DNA from: Candidatus Thalassarchaeaceae archaeon
Lineage (GTDB): Archaea; Thermoplasmatota; Poseidoniia; Poseidoniales; Thalassarchaeaceae
NCBI GenBank assembly: GCA_030754395.1
Contig: JASMAJ010000016.1
Coordinates: 1-10,864, forward strand
Direction: 5' to 3'
Length of the DNA stretch: 10,864 bases
Part shown: positions 1 through 6,457 of the stretch, one piece after another
How the letters are laid out: each line of letters begins with the position of its first letter
Position numbering within the stretch: position 1 is the stretch's first letter
Notes under the pieces: model-generated
The model's input: only the letters and a program-made list of their open reading frames with translations
Database searches by the model: none
What the model was told of the DNA's origin: nothing
Position numbers and translations under genes: made by a program

Positions 1-955
1 CGGTATACCCACTATTTGGATAAGGATTCATTGATTCACGAGAGATTGTGGCAGTCGAGTTTAATGTTATATTTTCTTGAGTTGTCTGAACGGATTCAAC
101 CCAGCCTGAAAGTGGGACGCTGACTTTCAGTGTGAAATTATCTTCAGGCCACTGAATCGGCAGAAGATCACGACTCAGAGTAAGGGTTGCATTTACTTGG
201 ATTAATCGTCCGTCTTCGCCGGGTAAATTTGTAATAATTGTAGATTCACCCTGTTCGGTATATCCATTGTATTCATGTTCTATTGTTTGCTCTTCCCAAA
301 CAATATTGAAAATTCGTTTAATCACTGTAAGATGCCAGATTTTTTTGGTTACCGCACCTGTGTCATCAATAACCATTAACATTCCACTCATGTTTCCTGA
401 TTCAGCATAAGAAATCGTAATTTTATCGTTGTTATCATCAGCATCATTTGTTGAATCCCCATCATTGTTTGAATCAAAACCAAGGTTGAGATCCCACATG
501 AATTCAACAGGAGCGCCTTCAAAGTCAAAAGATTCTGAGGCATCTAATGTTGCGCTCTCATTCGTACGGACGAAATTAGGCATTTCTAATACAATAGTTG
601 GTGGAGAATTAACAAAAATAGTGACACTTGCTCTATCACTCTCACCTTGATCATTGAAAACTTCGACTTCAACATCATAATGACCTGGTTCGGTAAAAGT
701 ATGGAAGGAAATACCTACAGTAGTAGTCCTATCTTCGCCATCTCCAAAATCCCAAACATATTCATCAATTATTGTCGGAGATGGTGTTGAAGATTGGCGA
801 GCATCAAAATTTACGGTTTCTCCTACATCAACTGACATCTGATCGGCAGACACAACAGCGTTAGGGGTAGTTGAAGAAATACCGGAACATCCGGCCAATG
901 ATGTTGTTAGCAATAGCGCTGAAAAAACCAGAGTAGTCAGTTCTCGCTGTTGCAT
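1..955 (-). CDS. PKD-domain secreted lipoprotein (C-terminus beyond window)
   Basis: Reading leftwards from the ATG at 955-953, the frame stays open to the window edge (318 codons), so the C-terminus is missing. The first 23 residues form a lipoprotein signal: a short charged N-terminus (MQQREL), a hydrophobic stretch and a lipobox LAGC. The mature protein would thus be lipid-anchored on the outer face of the membrane. Roughly residues 35-115 form a PKD-type beta-sandwich with the hallmark YVWDFGDGE, followed by HTFTEPGHYDVEVEVFNDQG. A second PKD/Ig-like domain follows (SATLDASESFDFEG, then FMWDL) and carries an Asp/Asn-rich segment (DSNNDGDSTNDADDNND) that resembles a calcium-binding loop. 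The visible remainder is beta-rich with several N-glycosylation sequons. The start was chosen because it places the signal peptide correctly; no Shine-Dalgarno is present. The exact role is unknown; adhesion or substrate binding at the cell surface is an inference. Confidence 0.85.
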   Translation of the reverse strand, partial: MQQRELTTLVFSALLLTTSLAGCSGISSTTPNAVVSADQMSVDVGETVNFDARQSSTPSPTIIDEYVWDFGDGEDRTTTVGISFHTFTEPGHYDVEVEVFNDQGESDRASVTIFVNSPPTIVLEMPNFVRTNESATLDASESFDFEGAPVEFMWDLNLGFDSNNDGDSTNDADDNNDKITISYAESGNMSGMLMVIDDTGAVTKKIWHLTVIKRIFNIVWEEQTIEHEYNGYTEQGESTIITNLPGEDGRLIQVNATLTLSRDLLPIQWPEDNFTLKVSVPLSGWVESVQTTQENITLNSTATISRESMNPYPNSGYT

Positions 956-979
956 CAAGGTTACTGGCACAACTGAACA

Positions 980-986
980 CAAATAG
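980..986 (-). promoter_or_regulatory. Candidate TATA box for the PKD lipoprotein gene
   Basis: The minus strand reads CTATTTG here, centred about 28 bp upstream of the lipoprotein ATG. This is where an archaeal TATA box would sit if the transcript is leaderless. The match is short and the region is moderately AT-rich, so this is weak support. The 92-bp divergent gap 956-1047 holds nothing else I can name; I found no convincing TATA element for the plus-strand exonuclease. Confidence 0.3.
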
Positions 987-1047
987 CCATGACGGGTTCA
1001 GAACTGATTCAGATAGAGTTCATGGAGGGTCACTTACGGGGTCGGAC

Positions 1048-1860
1048 ATGGTCGGCGATATGTTGTCTGGGTTCAGAGTCCTTGGCTTCGATTTAGAGAC
1101 GACCGGACTCGATGCTCGTAAGGAACGTATTGTTCAGTATGCATTGATTGGTAGTGATATAGATGGATCTCATATTAATCTAACTTCACTGGTAAACCCT
1201 CGAAAATTAATTCCCATTGAATCAACAAGAATACACGGAATATCTGATGACGATGTCAAAGAGGCTGGCTCTTTCGAAACCCATGCAAAACAAATCTGTG
1301 AGCTTGTTGAGGGCTCTGTAATTGTTGGCCATAATGTGGCTCGATTTGATTGGAGATTTCTTGAATTAGAATGTATGAGGGCAGGTGTTGAACCTCCTGT
1401 TCCTCGAGCTATTATTGACACACTAGCCATCGCGAGAAAACTAAGAATCCCTGGAAAACATGCTCTTGGTCCTCTTTGTGCGAGATTTGATATTAGTATA
1501 GATAGAGCGCATACTGCCGATGCAGATGCTGGAGCAAGTCTTCTACTATTGTGGAGCATGATGAAAAATTATCCTAATAATTTCCGTGGTAGCATTGATG
1601 ATTTAGAGGACATGGTAATCGGAAAAAAATTAGACAATAATATGGGTCCTGGGATACAAGATTTAGAGCCTATACAAGGAACAAATGGAAGATTGAGGAT
1701 GTCGGAAGATGGAGTGGTGGTGGCATTCGGAAAACATCGAGGAAGAACTCTCAGAGAACTTGAGAAAATTGACCCGCGTTATGTTGACTGGCTCTGCTCA
1801 CCATCATCTCCAATTCCTTCAAAAATTGTATCGGAATTAGTTCGTAACGAACGTGAATAA
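1048..1860 (+). CDS. DEDDh-family 3'-5' exonuclease with ExoX-like C-terminal module
   Basis: This is a 270-residue DnaQ-superfamily 3'-5' exonuclease. All catalytic motifs are visible: Exo I FDLETTG with D15 and E17, Exo II GHNVARFDWRFL with D101, and Exo III HTADAD with H155 and D160. Together these give the DEDDh set that binds two divalent metals and removes nucleotides from DNA or RNA 3' ends. IHGISDDDV (62-70) is also typical of the family. After a linker, residues 225-248 (VAFGKHRGRTLREL, then DPRYVDWL) match the small C-terminal module seen in ExoX-type exonucleases. There is no polymerase domain, so it is a free-standing exonuclease, probably in repair or DNA end processing; the substrate is inferred. 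ATG 1048 gives the longest sensible frame; ATG 1060 (M5) is equally possible. No ribosome binding site sits at the usual distance. The last 82 bp overlap the convergent nuclease gene. Confidence 0.88.
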   Translation: MVGDMLSGFRVLGFDLETTGLDARKERIVQYALIGSDIDGSHINLTSLVNPRKLIPIESTRIHGISDDDVKEAGSFETHAKQICELVEGSVIVGHNVARFDWRFLELECMRAGVEPPVPRAIIDTLAIARKLRIPGKHALGPLCARFDISIDRAHTADADAGASLLLLWSMMKNYPNNFRGSIDDLEDMVIGKKLDNNMGPGIQDLEPIQGTNGRLRMSEDGVVVAFGKHRGRTLRELEKIDPRYVDWLCSPSSPIPSKIVSELVRNERE

Positions 1861-3044
1861 TCACGAGCATGTCCCTCAAGCAAGGGGCTCCATGGTAGTA
1901 CCTCACACCAATCACCAAGATGAGCCACGCGCCCATCCATTCGTGCGCTCCCTAGGAAAATTGGCCCTTCATGTCCCGAATCTAATAGCTCAGACATTTG
2001 AGTTAGTGCTTGATCTCGGATAACTGCTCCAAACTTATGATCAGAGCCAGATACTTCACCCTCATCACCAACTGGAGGGGTTCTTTGAAACAATGCTGCA
2101 CCTGCATCTCTATCAAAGCGAATAACGTTGACTACTTCATCTCTGAACATATGACCTGGAGATAGTAAACCATCACGTCTACCGGCCCACCAAATTGGAC
2201 ACCAAGCCTTCCACTCACACCATCCACATTGTTGTTCACCGGGTGTTGCTTCCAAAGGTGTGTTCGATGGCCGCATCCCTTCCCATGCCTCTAATGCCGG
2301 CTCAAGGACGGATGGACCATCGGCGACATGTATTGTCTGATTCGCTGAATACCATCCTTCTGCTGTAACTTGTGGGTGATTGGGATTATTCTGTTTCAAT
2401 AAATCTCGATAAAATCGTAATTGGCGACTGACTTTTTCATTCAAAGAAGGACTAGGTGGCCTTCCTGTCTTCAAATCTGCTACAATCCAACCGCGAGATT
2501 CGCCTTTCGCATCAATATCTGCGACTAATAGGTCAAGACGGCCCATCATTCGGCCACATTCTGAGACTAATGTTCCTTCATTAGCCAAAACTATTGATTG
2601 AACCTCTTTCCAAGTCGCTACGCTAACTTCAGAGAAATTCTGAATCTCAACTGTAGATTTTGAAAATAGAATATTGAGAGCCCCTATTAGGCCATCATGT
2701 GCCTTAGTAATTTGTTCATCTTTCCATCTTGGATGTCTTGGTGTTCCGAGAAAATTATCCTTCTCTATTTGCCAATGACGATCGAGAACTGCCTTAGCGG
2801 TTGCAGGGAGCCATCCAACCTCATCATCGTCTCTTTCCAAAAGGTTGAGATTGCACAAATCTTCTACTGAATTGTGAACTGCATTTCCTAAGGCAGCAGG
2901 CATACTGGCCTTTCGAGGTAGGCCTTGACGAGATAACCAGTATTTACGCGGACATTCTTCAAATCTATTCCAAGAAGAAGGAGATAATTGGTGTGCAATA
3001 AAGCCCTCTTCAGGTTCTTGAGTACTGCCCTCGGCCTCCGTCAT
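1779..3044 (-). CDS. RecB/Cas4-like PD-(D/E)XK nuclease with Fe-S cluster motif
   Basis: The product (421 residues) is a PD-(D/E)XK nuclease of the RecB/Cas4/AddB-like group. Motifs in order, numbered from ATG 3044: LSPSSWNRFEECPRKYW with C31; LGNAVHNSVE with H57; GRLDLL with D171; IVADLKTGR with D190 and K192; QLRFY with Q208 and Y212; then C273-x2-C276-x5-C282. C31 and the last three Cys form the pattern known to hold a 4Fe-4S cluster in Cas4, AddB and Dna2 nucleases. About 140 residues follow the Cys cluster, beta-rich and without clear assignment, possibly an OB-like fold. No helicase motifs are present, so it is a stand-alone nuclease for DNA ends or flaps (inferred). An in-frame ATG at 3077 would add 11 residues (MLLILGLHRAS). 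I prefer 3044 because it leaves room for a promoter opposite the divergent neighbour. It is not Cas4 of a CRISPR locus: no cas genes or repeats are here. Confidence 0.85.
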   Translation of the reverse strand: MTEAEGSTQEPEEGFIAHQLSPSSWNRFEECPRKYWLSRQGLPRKASMPAALGNAVHNSVEDLCNLNLLERDDDEVGWLPATAKAVLDRHWQIEKDNFLGTPRHPRWKDEQITKAHDGLIGALNILFSKSTVEIQNFSEVSVATWKEVQSIVLANEGTLVSECGRMMGRLDLLVADIDAKGESRGWIVADLKTGRPPSPSLNEKVSRQLRFYRDLLKQNNPNHPQVTAEGWYSANQTIHVADGPSVLEPALEAWEGMRPSNTPLEATPGEQQCGWCEWKAWCPIWWAGRRDGLLSPGHMFRDEVVNVIRFDRDAGAALFQRTPPVGDEGEVSGSDHKFGAVIRDQALTQMSELLDSGHEGPIFLGSARMDGRVAHLGDWCEVLPWSPLLEGHARDYSRSLRTNSDTIFEGIGDDGEQSQST

Positions 3045-3064
3045 ACTCGCTCTGTGAAGGCCAA

Positions 3065-3073
3065 GGATTAACA
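3065..3073. promoter_or_regulatory. Candidate shared TATA-like element between divergent genes
   Basis: The sequence GGATTAACA has a symmetric TTAA core at 3068-3071. Its centre lies about 27 bp from the PAC2-family ATG (3097) and about 26 bp from the nuclease ATG (3044) on the other strand. That is the distance expected for an archaeal TATA box and a leaderless transcript in both directions. This also supports 3044 over 3077 as the nuclease start. The match is short and no transcript evidence is available. Confidence 0.3.
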
Positions 3074-3096
3074 GCATCTCGGTCTGCTTAGTAGCA

Positions 3097-3906
3097 ATGA
3101 GCGGTACTCCTGTGGTCGCTGTAGATAGTGATTTGAATTTTGAAGATGCTCTTGTTGTGACTTGTTTCCCCTCGACTGGATTCGTTAGTAGTATTGTAGC
3201 ACACTTCCTCGTTGACCGGCTAGGTTTGAAATTTGCAGGAGGTGCAAGAGGTCCTGGGCTACCGCCTGTTTGCTTGGTTCAGGAAGGGAAACCACTCCCT
3301 CCTCTGCGATTCTACGCAGGTGAGCCTATTTGCAATGTTGAACGCTGTGATAAAATTGTACTAATCGCTTCGGAAATCCAGGTGACTGCAGAAATGAGTC
3401 TGCCAATGAGTGATGCAATTTTAGATTGGGTTGAAGAAAATGGAGCCGCTCAAATGATAATGATTGATTCATATTCTCACGGCCCCGAACAATCGCACTC
3501 AATCTTTGATGATGATGAATCTGATGAGTCATTACTGGGAATAGCATCTACTGATGCTGCACATGAAGTACTATCTAATTTGGAGGTTCCAATGCTGAAA
3601 CATGGTGTTGTAGCCGGAATGACTGGCGTAATGCTCGGTGAATGTAGAAGAAGAAGAATAGATGCAATGGCGATTATGGCCGAATCTGGTGATGAAATTG
3701 CAAATGGAGCAATACCTGATGCTAGAGCAGCAGCTAGGATTATCAAAGCCTTGGATGGATTACTACCTGCAATTAAATTGGATCCTGAACCTTTGTTGAA
3801 AGAAGCGCAGAGAATTGAAGAACAAATTCGTGAAATGATGAAAATTCAACTGAATAATCTTCAGAAAGAGAAGAGTTCGGGTGAGAGTTCAGCAATGTTT
3901 GGGTGA
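3097..3906 (+). CDS. PAC2-family protein, proteasome assembly chaperone-like
   Basis: The product (269 residues) belongs to the PAC2 family (archaeal PbaA/PbaB relatives), related to eukaryotic proteasome assembly chaperones. Support: the N-terminal FPSTGFVSSIVAHFLVDRLG (24-43) with the family's GF-x-G-like strand-helix start; a middle beta strand and helix (KIVLIASEIQVTAEMSLP, 86-103); and the glycine-rich GVVAGMTGVMLGECRRRRI (170-188) that precedes the AMAIMAES strand. The C-terminus (228-258) is a charged helix, probably a coiled coil. The protein ends SSAMFG, so it lacks the C-terminal HbYX motif that some archaeal homologues use to dock on the 20S proteasome. It is therefore a PAC2 paralogue whose proteasome role is inferred, not shown. 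It is transcribed divergently from the nuclease gene. Its TGA at 3904-3906 directly touches the ligA stop at 3907. No Shine-Dalgarno precedes the ATG. Confidence 0.85.
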   Translation: MSGTPVVAVDSDLNFEDALVVTCFPSTGFVSSIVAHFLVDRLGLKFAGGARGPGLPPVCLVQEGKPLPPLRFYAGEPICNVERCDKIVLIASEIQVTAEMSLPMSDAILDWVEENGAAQMIMIDSYSHGPEQSHSIFDDDESDESLLGIASTDAAHEVLSNLEVPMLKHGVVAGMTGVMLGECRRRRIDAMAIMAESGDEIANGAIPDARAAARIIKALDGLLPAIKLDPEPLLKEAQRIEEQIREMMKIQLNNLQKEKSSGESSAMFG

Positions 3907-6033
3907 TTAATAATCGCCTAGAGACATCTGCTGAGATGAATCATCAATTTCTTCTGTAATTTCCCTCTGAATCTGTGAGTCGGAATCGAGTAATGACTGC
4001 AACTCAGCCTCACTCAATACTTTGACTTCTAGTCTGCGGGCCTTTTCCAACTTCGACCCTGCTGATTCTCCGGCCACAAGATAGTCCAGTTTTCCTGAGA
4101 CGGTGGAAACAACCTTTCCACCTGATGACTTAATCATCAAGGCAATCTCTTTCCTAGATCTAGACATTGTACCAGTAATACAAAATGTCAATCCGAGAAG
4201 AGAACCGGTTTGTTCAATCATTTCAGTACTAGTAATAGTTAGTACCTCGGATAAATCGGTGACCATTTCTCTACGTTCAATTAATCCATCAATAAATGAC
4301 CTAGCAACCGTTTCTCCTACTCCATCAATATCGACTAGAGTTTGAACTGCGGATTCAGGATTATTCAAAACCTCAAACAATTGTTCTATTGTTCCAATTT
4401 GTTGAGCGAAACCTGTGGCTAATTCAGGCCCTATGCCAGGTAAACCAAGGGCTGAGAGGAATGTGGCAAGGTCAATTAGACGAGTTTCTTCAATCTGTGA
4501 GATAATGTTCGCTGCAGACTTCGAACCCATTCTCTCGAGTCTTTCGATATCTGAGTGTTGGAGGCGATATAGATCAGGTAGATTGGATACCAATCCTCTT
4601 TCGCACAATGATTCGGCCAACTTTTCACCTATACCATCCATCTCAAGAGAACGAGCCCAGTAGAGAATTGCTCTTTCCAATCTAGATGGGCAATTGAGAT
4701 TAAAGCAGCGAATAAATGCCCCATCTTGTTCTAAATTTGTTGAGCAACGAGGACAATGATTAGGAATTATTACTTTCTGAGGTGATGGTAGATTTTCAAC
4801 AAAAGGAGTTCCATCAGCATGGCTTCTATTTGCAAGATCTGTTTCATTGGCTTGACCTAATACTTCTATTATCTTGGGAATCACGTCACCTCGGCGAACT
4901 ATTCTAACTCGGTCGCCAATGCTAATTCCAAGTCTATGAATCTCTCCTGCATTGTGCAAAGTTGTATTTTCTACAGTTACGCCAGAAACAGTAACTGGCG
5001 CAACCCGTGCCACAGGAGTTACGGTGCCAGTTCGTCCTGTTTGCCAATCAACCCCCATAAGAACAGTTGATGCTTCTTCAGGAGGAAATTTCCAAGCAAG
5101 AGCCCAGCGAGGGTGGTGTGCCGTTTCGCCAAGTAATAGTCGCTTGTCTAGGCGATCTAATTTGAAGACTACACCATCAATTTCCCATGGTACTGAATCT
5201 CGATTTTTAGCCCAATGAGCTGTCACCTTTAGCAAGGCATTTGACACCTCTTGGTCATCTGAGCCTTCAACAATCTCGTTACCAGCTACAGTGATGCCAT
5301 TTGTTGAAAGCCATTCATTTGCTTCTGAATCATTAGTGAAACCGGGGGGTTCAGGACTATCGGGGTGTCTATGCTCATTTTCTGGAAACATGACTCCATA
5401 AGCATAGAAATTGAGGTCGGCAGCGTCGCCCTTGCCTGATTCGATTTTCTTCTGACGTAGACTACCCGCGGCAAGATTACGTGGATTTGGAGCAATTTGT
5501 GCATATTTGGAATTGAAGATGTCGAGAGGCATGACAACTTCTCCCCTGACATGACAATCACCGTCCCAATCGAGTGATTCAGGAATATTAGAGACCCGGC
5601 GAGCATTTGCAGTCACATCCTCGCCTCGCTCACCATTCCCACGAGTTGCTGCACGTACCAAACGTCCTCGACGATATTCCAAAGAAAGAGCCGAACCATC
5701 GAGTTTGGGTTGACAGACAAATTGCCTACCGTGGGCTGTGGTTTCAGCAACAAAATGTGCAACCTCTTCATCCTCAGTGGCTTTGTCTAAACTACGCATT
5801 GGGAACAGGTGGTCTACTTTGACAGAACCAGGTGCTGGGTCTGAACCCACTTTGTTTAATTGCGGATGAGACGGAGATAATTGCTTCAATTCATCAACCA
5901 TCGCATCAAATTCTGCATCTGTAATCTCCGGAGTTGCCTCATTATAATAGAGATCTGAATGATAAGAAATGAGTCCTGCGAGCTCATCGATGCGGCCACT
6001 TTGAGCCCACTCGTCCGAGCCCTTCGGAATCAT
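3907..6033 (-). CDS. ligA: NAD+-dependent DNA ligase LigA
   Basis: This is a full-length bacterial-type DNA ligase (708 residues; family about 650-700). It seals nicks in duplex DNA using NAD+, through an enzyme-AMP intermediate on a lysine. Domains in order: Ia NMN-binding (YHSDLYY and ITDAEFD, 24-43); adenylation domain with PKLDG, active-site K110, and ATRGNGERGEDVT; OB fold (GRTGTVTPVARV, then GDRVRIVRRGDVIPKI); zinc finger with C427, C430, C443 and C448; helix-hairpin-helix repeats (about 460-595, GLPGIGP and IDGVGE); and BRCT (about 609-682, FCITGTMSRSRKEI). A short acidic tail ends MSLGDY. I chose ATG 6033 because the frame upstream runs through the tRNA-Pro gene, which is not credible as protein. 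No Shine-Dalgarno is present. Most archaea use an ATP-dependent ligase; NAD+ ligases occur in some by transfer from bacteria. Whether an ATP ligase also exists cannot be told from this window. Confidence 0.96.
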   Translation of the reverse strand: MIPKGSDEWAQSGRIDELAGLISYHSDLYYNEATPEITDAEFDAMVDELKQLSPSHPQLNKVGSDPAPGSVKVDHLFPMRSLDKATEDEEVAHFVAETTAHGRQFVCQPKLDGSALSLEYRRGRLVRAATRGNGERGEDVTANARRVSNIPESLDWDGDCHVRGEVVMPLDIFNSKYAQIAPNPRNLAAGSLRQKKIESGKGDAADLNFYAYGVMFPENEHRHPDSPEPPGFTNDSEANEWLSTNGITVAGNEIVEGSDDQEVSNALLKVTAHWAKNRDSVPWEIDGVVFKLDRLDKRLLLGETAHHPRWALAWKFPPEEASTVLMGVDWQTGRTGTVTPVARVAPVTVSGVTVENTTLHNAGEIHRLGISIGDRVRIVRRGDVIPKIIEVLGQANETDLANRSHADGTPFVENLPSPQKVIIPNHCPRCSTNLEQDGAFIRCFNLNCPSRLERAILYWARSLEMDGIGEKLAESLCERGLVSNLPDLYRLQHSDIERLERMGSKSAANIISQIEETRLIDLATFLSALGLPGIGPELATGFAQQIGTIEQLFEVLNNPESAVQTLVDIDGVGETVARSFIDGLIERREMVTDLSEVLTITSTEMIEQTGSLLGLTFCITGTMSRSRKEIALMIKSSGGKVVSTVSGKLDYLVAGESAGSKLEKARRLEVKVLSEAELQSLLDSDSQIQREITEEIDDSSQQMSLGDY

Positions 6034-6055
6034 GATTCGGCAGACAAGGGGGGGG

Positions 6056-6086
6056 CCTAAAAGGTGCCCTTTTGGAGATTTAAAAT
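6056..6086 (-). promoter_or_regulatory. Candidate ligA promoter with two TATA-like elements
   Basis: The 73-bp gap between tRNA-Pro and ligA holds two AT-rich elements read on the minus strand. CCTTTTAGG at 6056-6064 is centred about 27 bp from the ligA ATG and would give a leaderless transcript. The better TATA match, ATTTTAAAT at 6078-6086, would place the start site about 20 bp before the ATG. A run of eight G (plus strand 6048-6055) lies between the nearer element and the gene. I cannot choose between the two elements. Confidence 0.35.
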
Positions 6087-6106
6087 CGCTTTCACTGAGA
6101 TGAAAA

Positions 6107-6184
6107 TGGTGGGCCAGCCAGGATTTGAACCTGGGTCGCGCGACCCCCAGCCGCGAAGTATAGGCCAAGCTAACCTACAGGCCC
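6107..6184 (-). tRNA. tRNA-Pro (anticodon GGG), CCA encoded
   Basis: On the minus strand this folds as a complete 78-nt tRNA. The acceptor is GGGCCTG with CTGGCCC (six pairs and a U6-U67 mismatch). The D arm is GGTT, loop AGCTTGGCCTA, then TACT, with A14, G15, G18, G19 and A21 in place. The anticodon stem is CGCGG/TCGCG around loop CTGGGGG, so U33 is followed by anticodon GGG, reading CCC and CCU proline codons. The variable loop is CGAC; the T arm is CCAGG, TTCAAAT, CCTGG. The discriminator is A73, followed by CCA in the DNA (TGG at 6107-6109 on the plus strand). There is no intron. It lies 54 bp downstream of rpoN and may be processed from the ribosomal operon transcript. The weak D stem (13-22 unpaired) and the acceptor mismatch are the only oddities. 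Confidence 0.93.
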
Positions 6185-6202
6185 CGTGTGTAATTCATCT
6201 GT

Positions 6203-6226
6203 GCAAGGTTCTTGTCAAAGCCTTGC
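6203..6226 (-). other. Hairpin between rpoN and tRNA-Pro
   Basis: GCAAGG at one end pairs with CCTTGC at the other (6 bp). An inner CTT/AAG extends the stem by 3 bp around a TGAC loop with an AA bulge. It sits 13 nt after the rpoN stop codon. No T-rich tract follows on the minus strand, so a classical terminator is not supported. A processing or 3'-end stabilising structure in the operon-tRNA transcript is possible. Confidence 0.35.
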
Positions 6227-6238
6227 CGGATGAGAGTT

Positions 6239-6445
6239 TTAGTTCTCTCGAGCAATGCTGAATGGCGCAATTTCATCGATTAGATCGATATGGCCAACAT
6301 ACATTCTTCGGCAGCAATAGCGCTCAAGGCCAATATCGTCGAGAACTTTCTGGGGGTCCTCGCCGGCATCGACTGCGGTCTTGTATTGGTCATAGAGGTG
6401 TGCGACAACCTTGCCGCAACTCCAACATCGTACTGGAATAAGCAT
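6239..6445 (-). CDS. rpoN: DNA-directed RNA polymerase subunit N (Rpb10 homologue)
   Basis: This 68-residue protein is the archaeal RNA polymerase subunit N. It begins MLIPVRCWSCGKV and contains ERYCCRRMYVGHIDLID. C7, C10, C44 and C45 form the atypical zinc-binding site of Rpb10, a small platform subunit that helps assemble the RpoD-RpoL-RpoN-RpoP part of the polymerase. Length and motif spacing are normal. It is the last protein gene of the ribosomal operon: the ATG follows the rps9 stop codon by 6 bp, and its ribosome binding site overlaps that stop. In many archaea rpoK, eno and rps2 come next; here tRNA-Pro and then ligA follow. This is not the bacterial sigma-54, which shares the symbol. 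Confidence 0.97.
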   Translation of the reverse strand: MLIPVRCWSCGKVVAHLYDQYKTAVDAGEDPQKVLDDIGLERYCCRRMYVGHIDLIDEIAPFSIAREN

Positions 6446-6449
6446 CTTT

Positions 6450-6457
6450 GATCACCT
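6450..6457 (-). promoter_or_regulatory. Ribosome binding site of rpoN
   Basis: AGGTGATC on the minus strand matches the sequence complementary to the 16S rRNA 3' end and contains the TGA stop of rps9. Its spacing of about 5 nt to ATG 6445 confirms the rpoN start and suggests coupled translation of rps9 and rpoN. Confidence 0.75.

Noticed and set aside
1170..1559. 129-codon ORF antisense to the exonuclease
   Set aside because: The exonuclease on the other strand has all catalytic motifs; the antisense frame has no recognisable feature.
1779..3044. Cas4 of a CRISPR-Cas locus
   Set aside because: It is roughly twice the length of Cas4; no cas1, cas2 or effector gene and no direct-repeat array is present in the window.
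6034..6168. 45-residue N-terminal extension of LigA from an ATG at 6168
   Set aside because: The extension is the translation of the tRNA-Pro gene and the promoter gap. LigA homology begins just after ATG 6033.
6178..6240. Integration site (att) at the 3' end of tRNA-Pro
   Set aside because: No integrase gene is present and I saw no duplicate of the tRNA 3' end elsewhere in the window.
6064..6261. Plus-strand ORF starting MPFWRFKIAFTEMKMVGQPGFEPGS
   Set aside because: It is the reverse strand of the tRNA gene; the GQPGFEPGS phrase is a well-known false-protein signature of tRNA T arms.
6239..6445. rpoN as sigma-54
   Set aside because: The 68-residue protein is the archaeal polymerase subunit N (Rpb10); the shared symbol is a naming coincidence.
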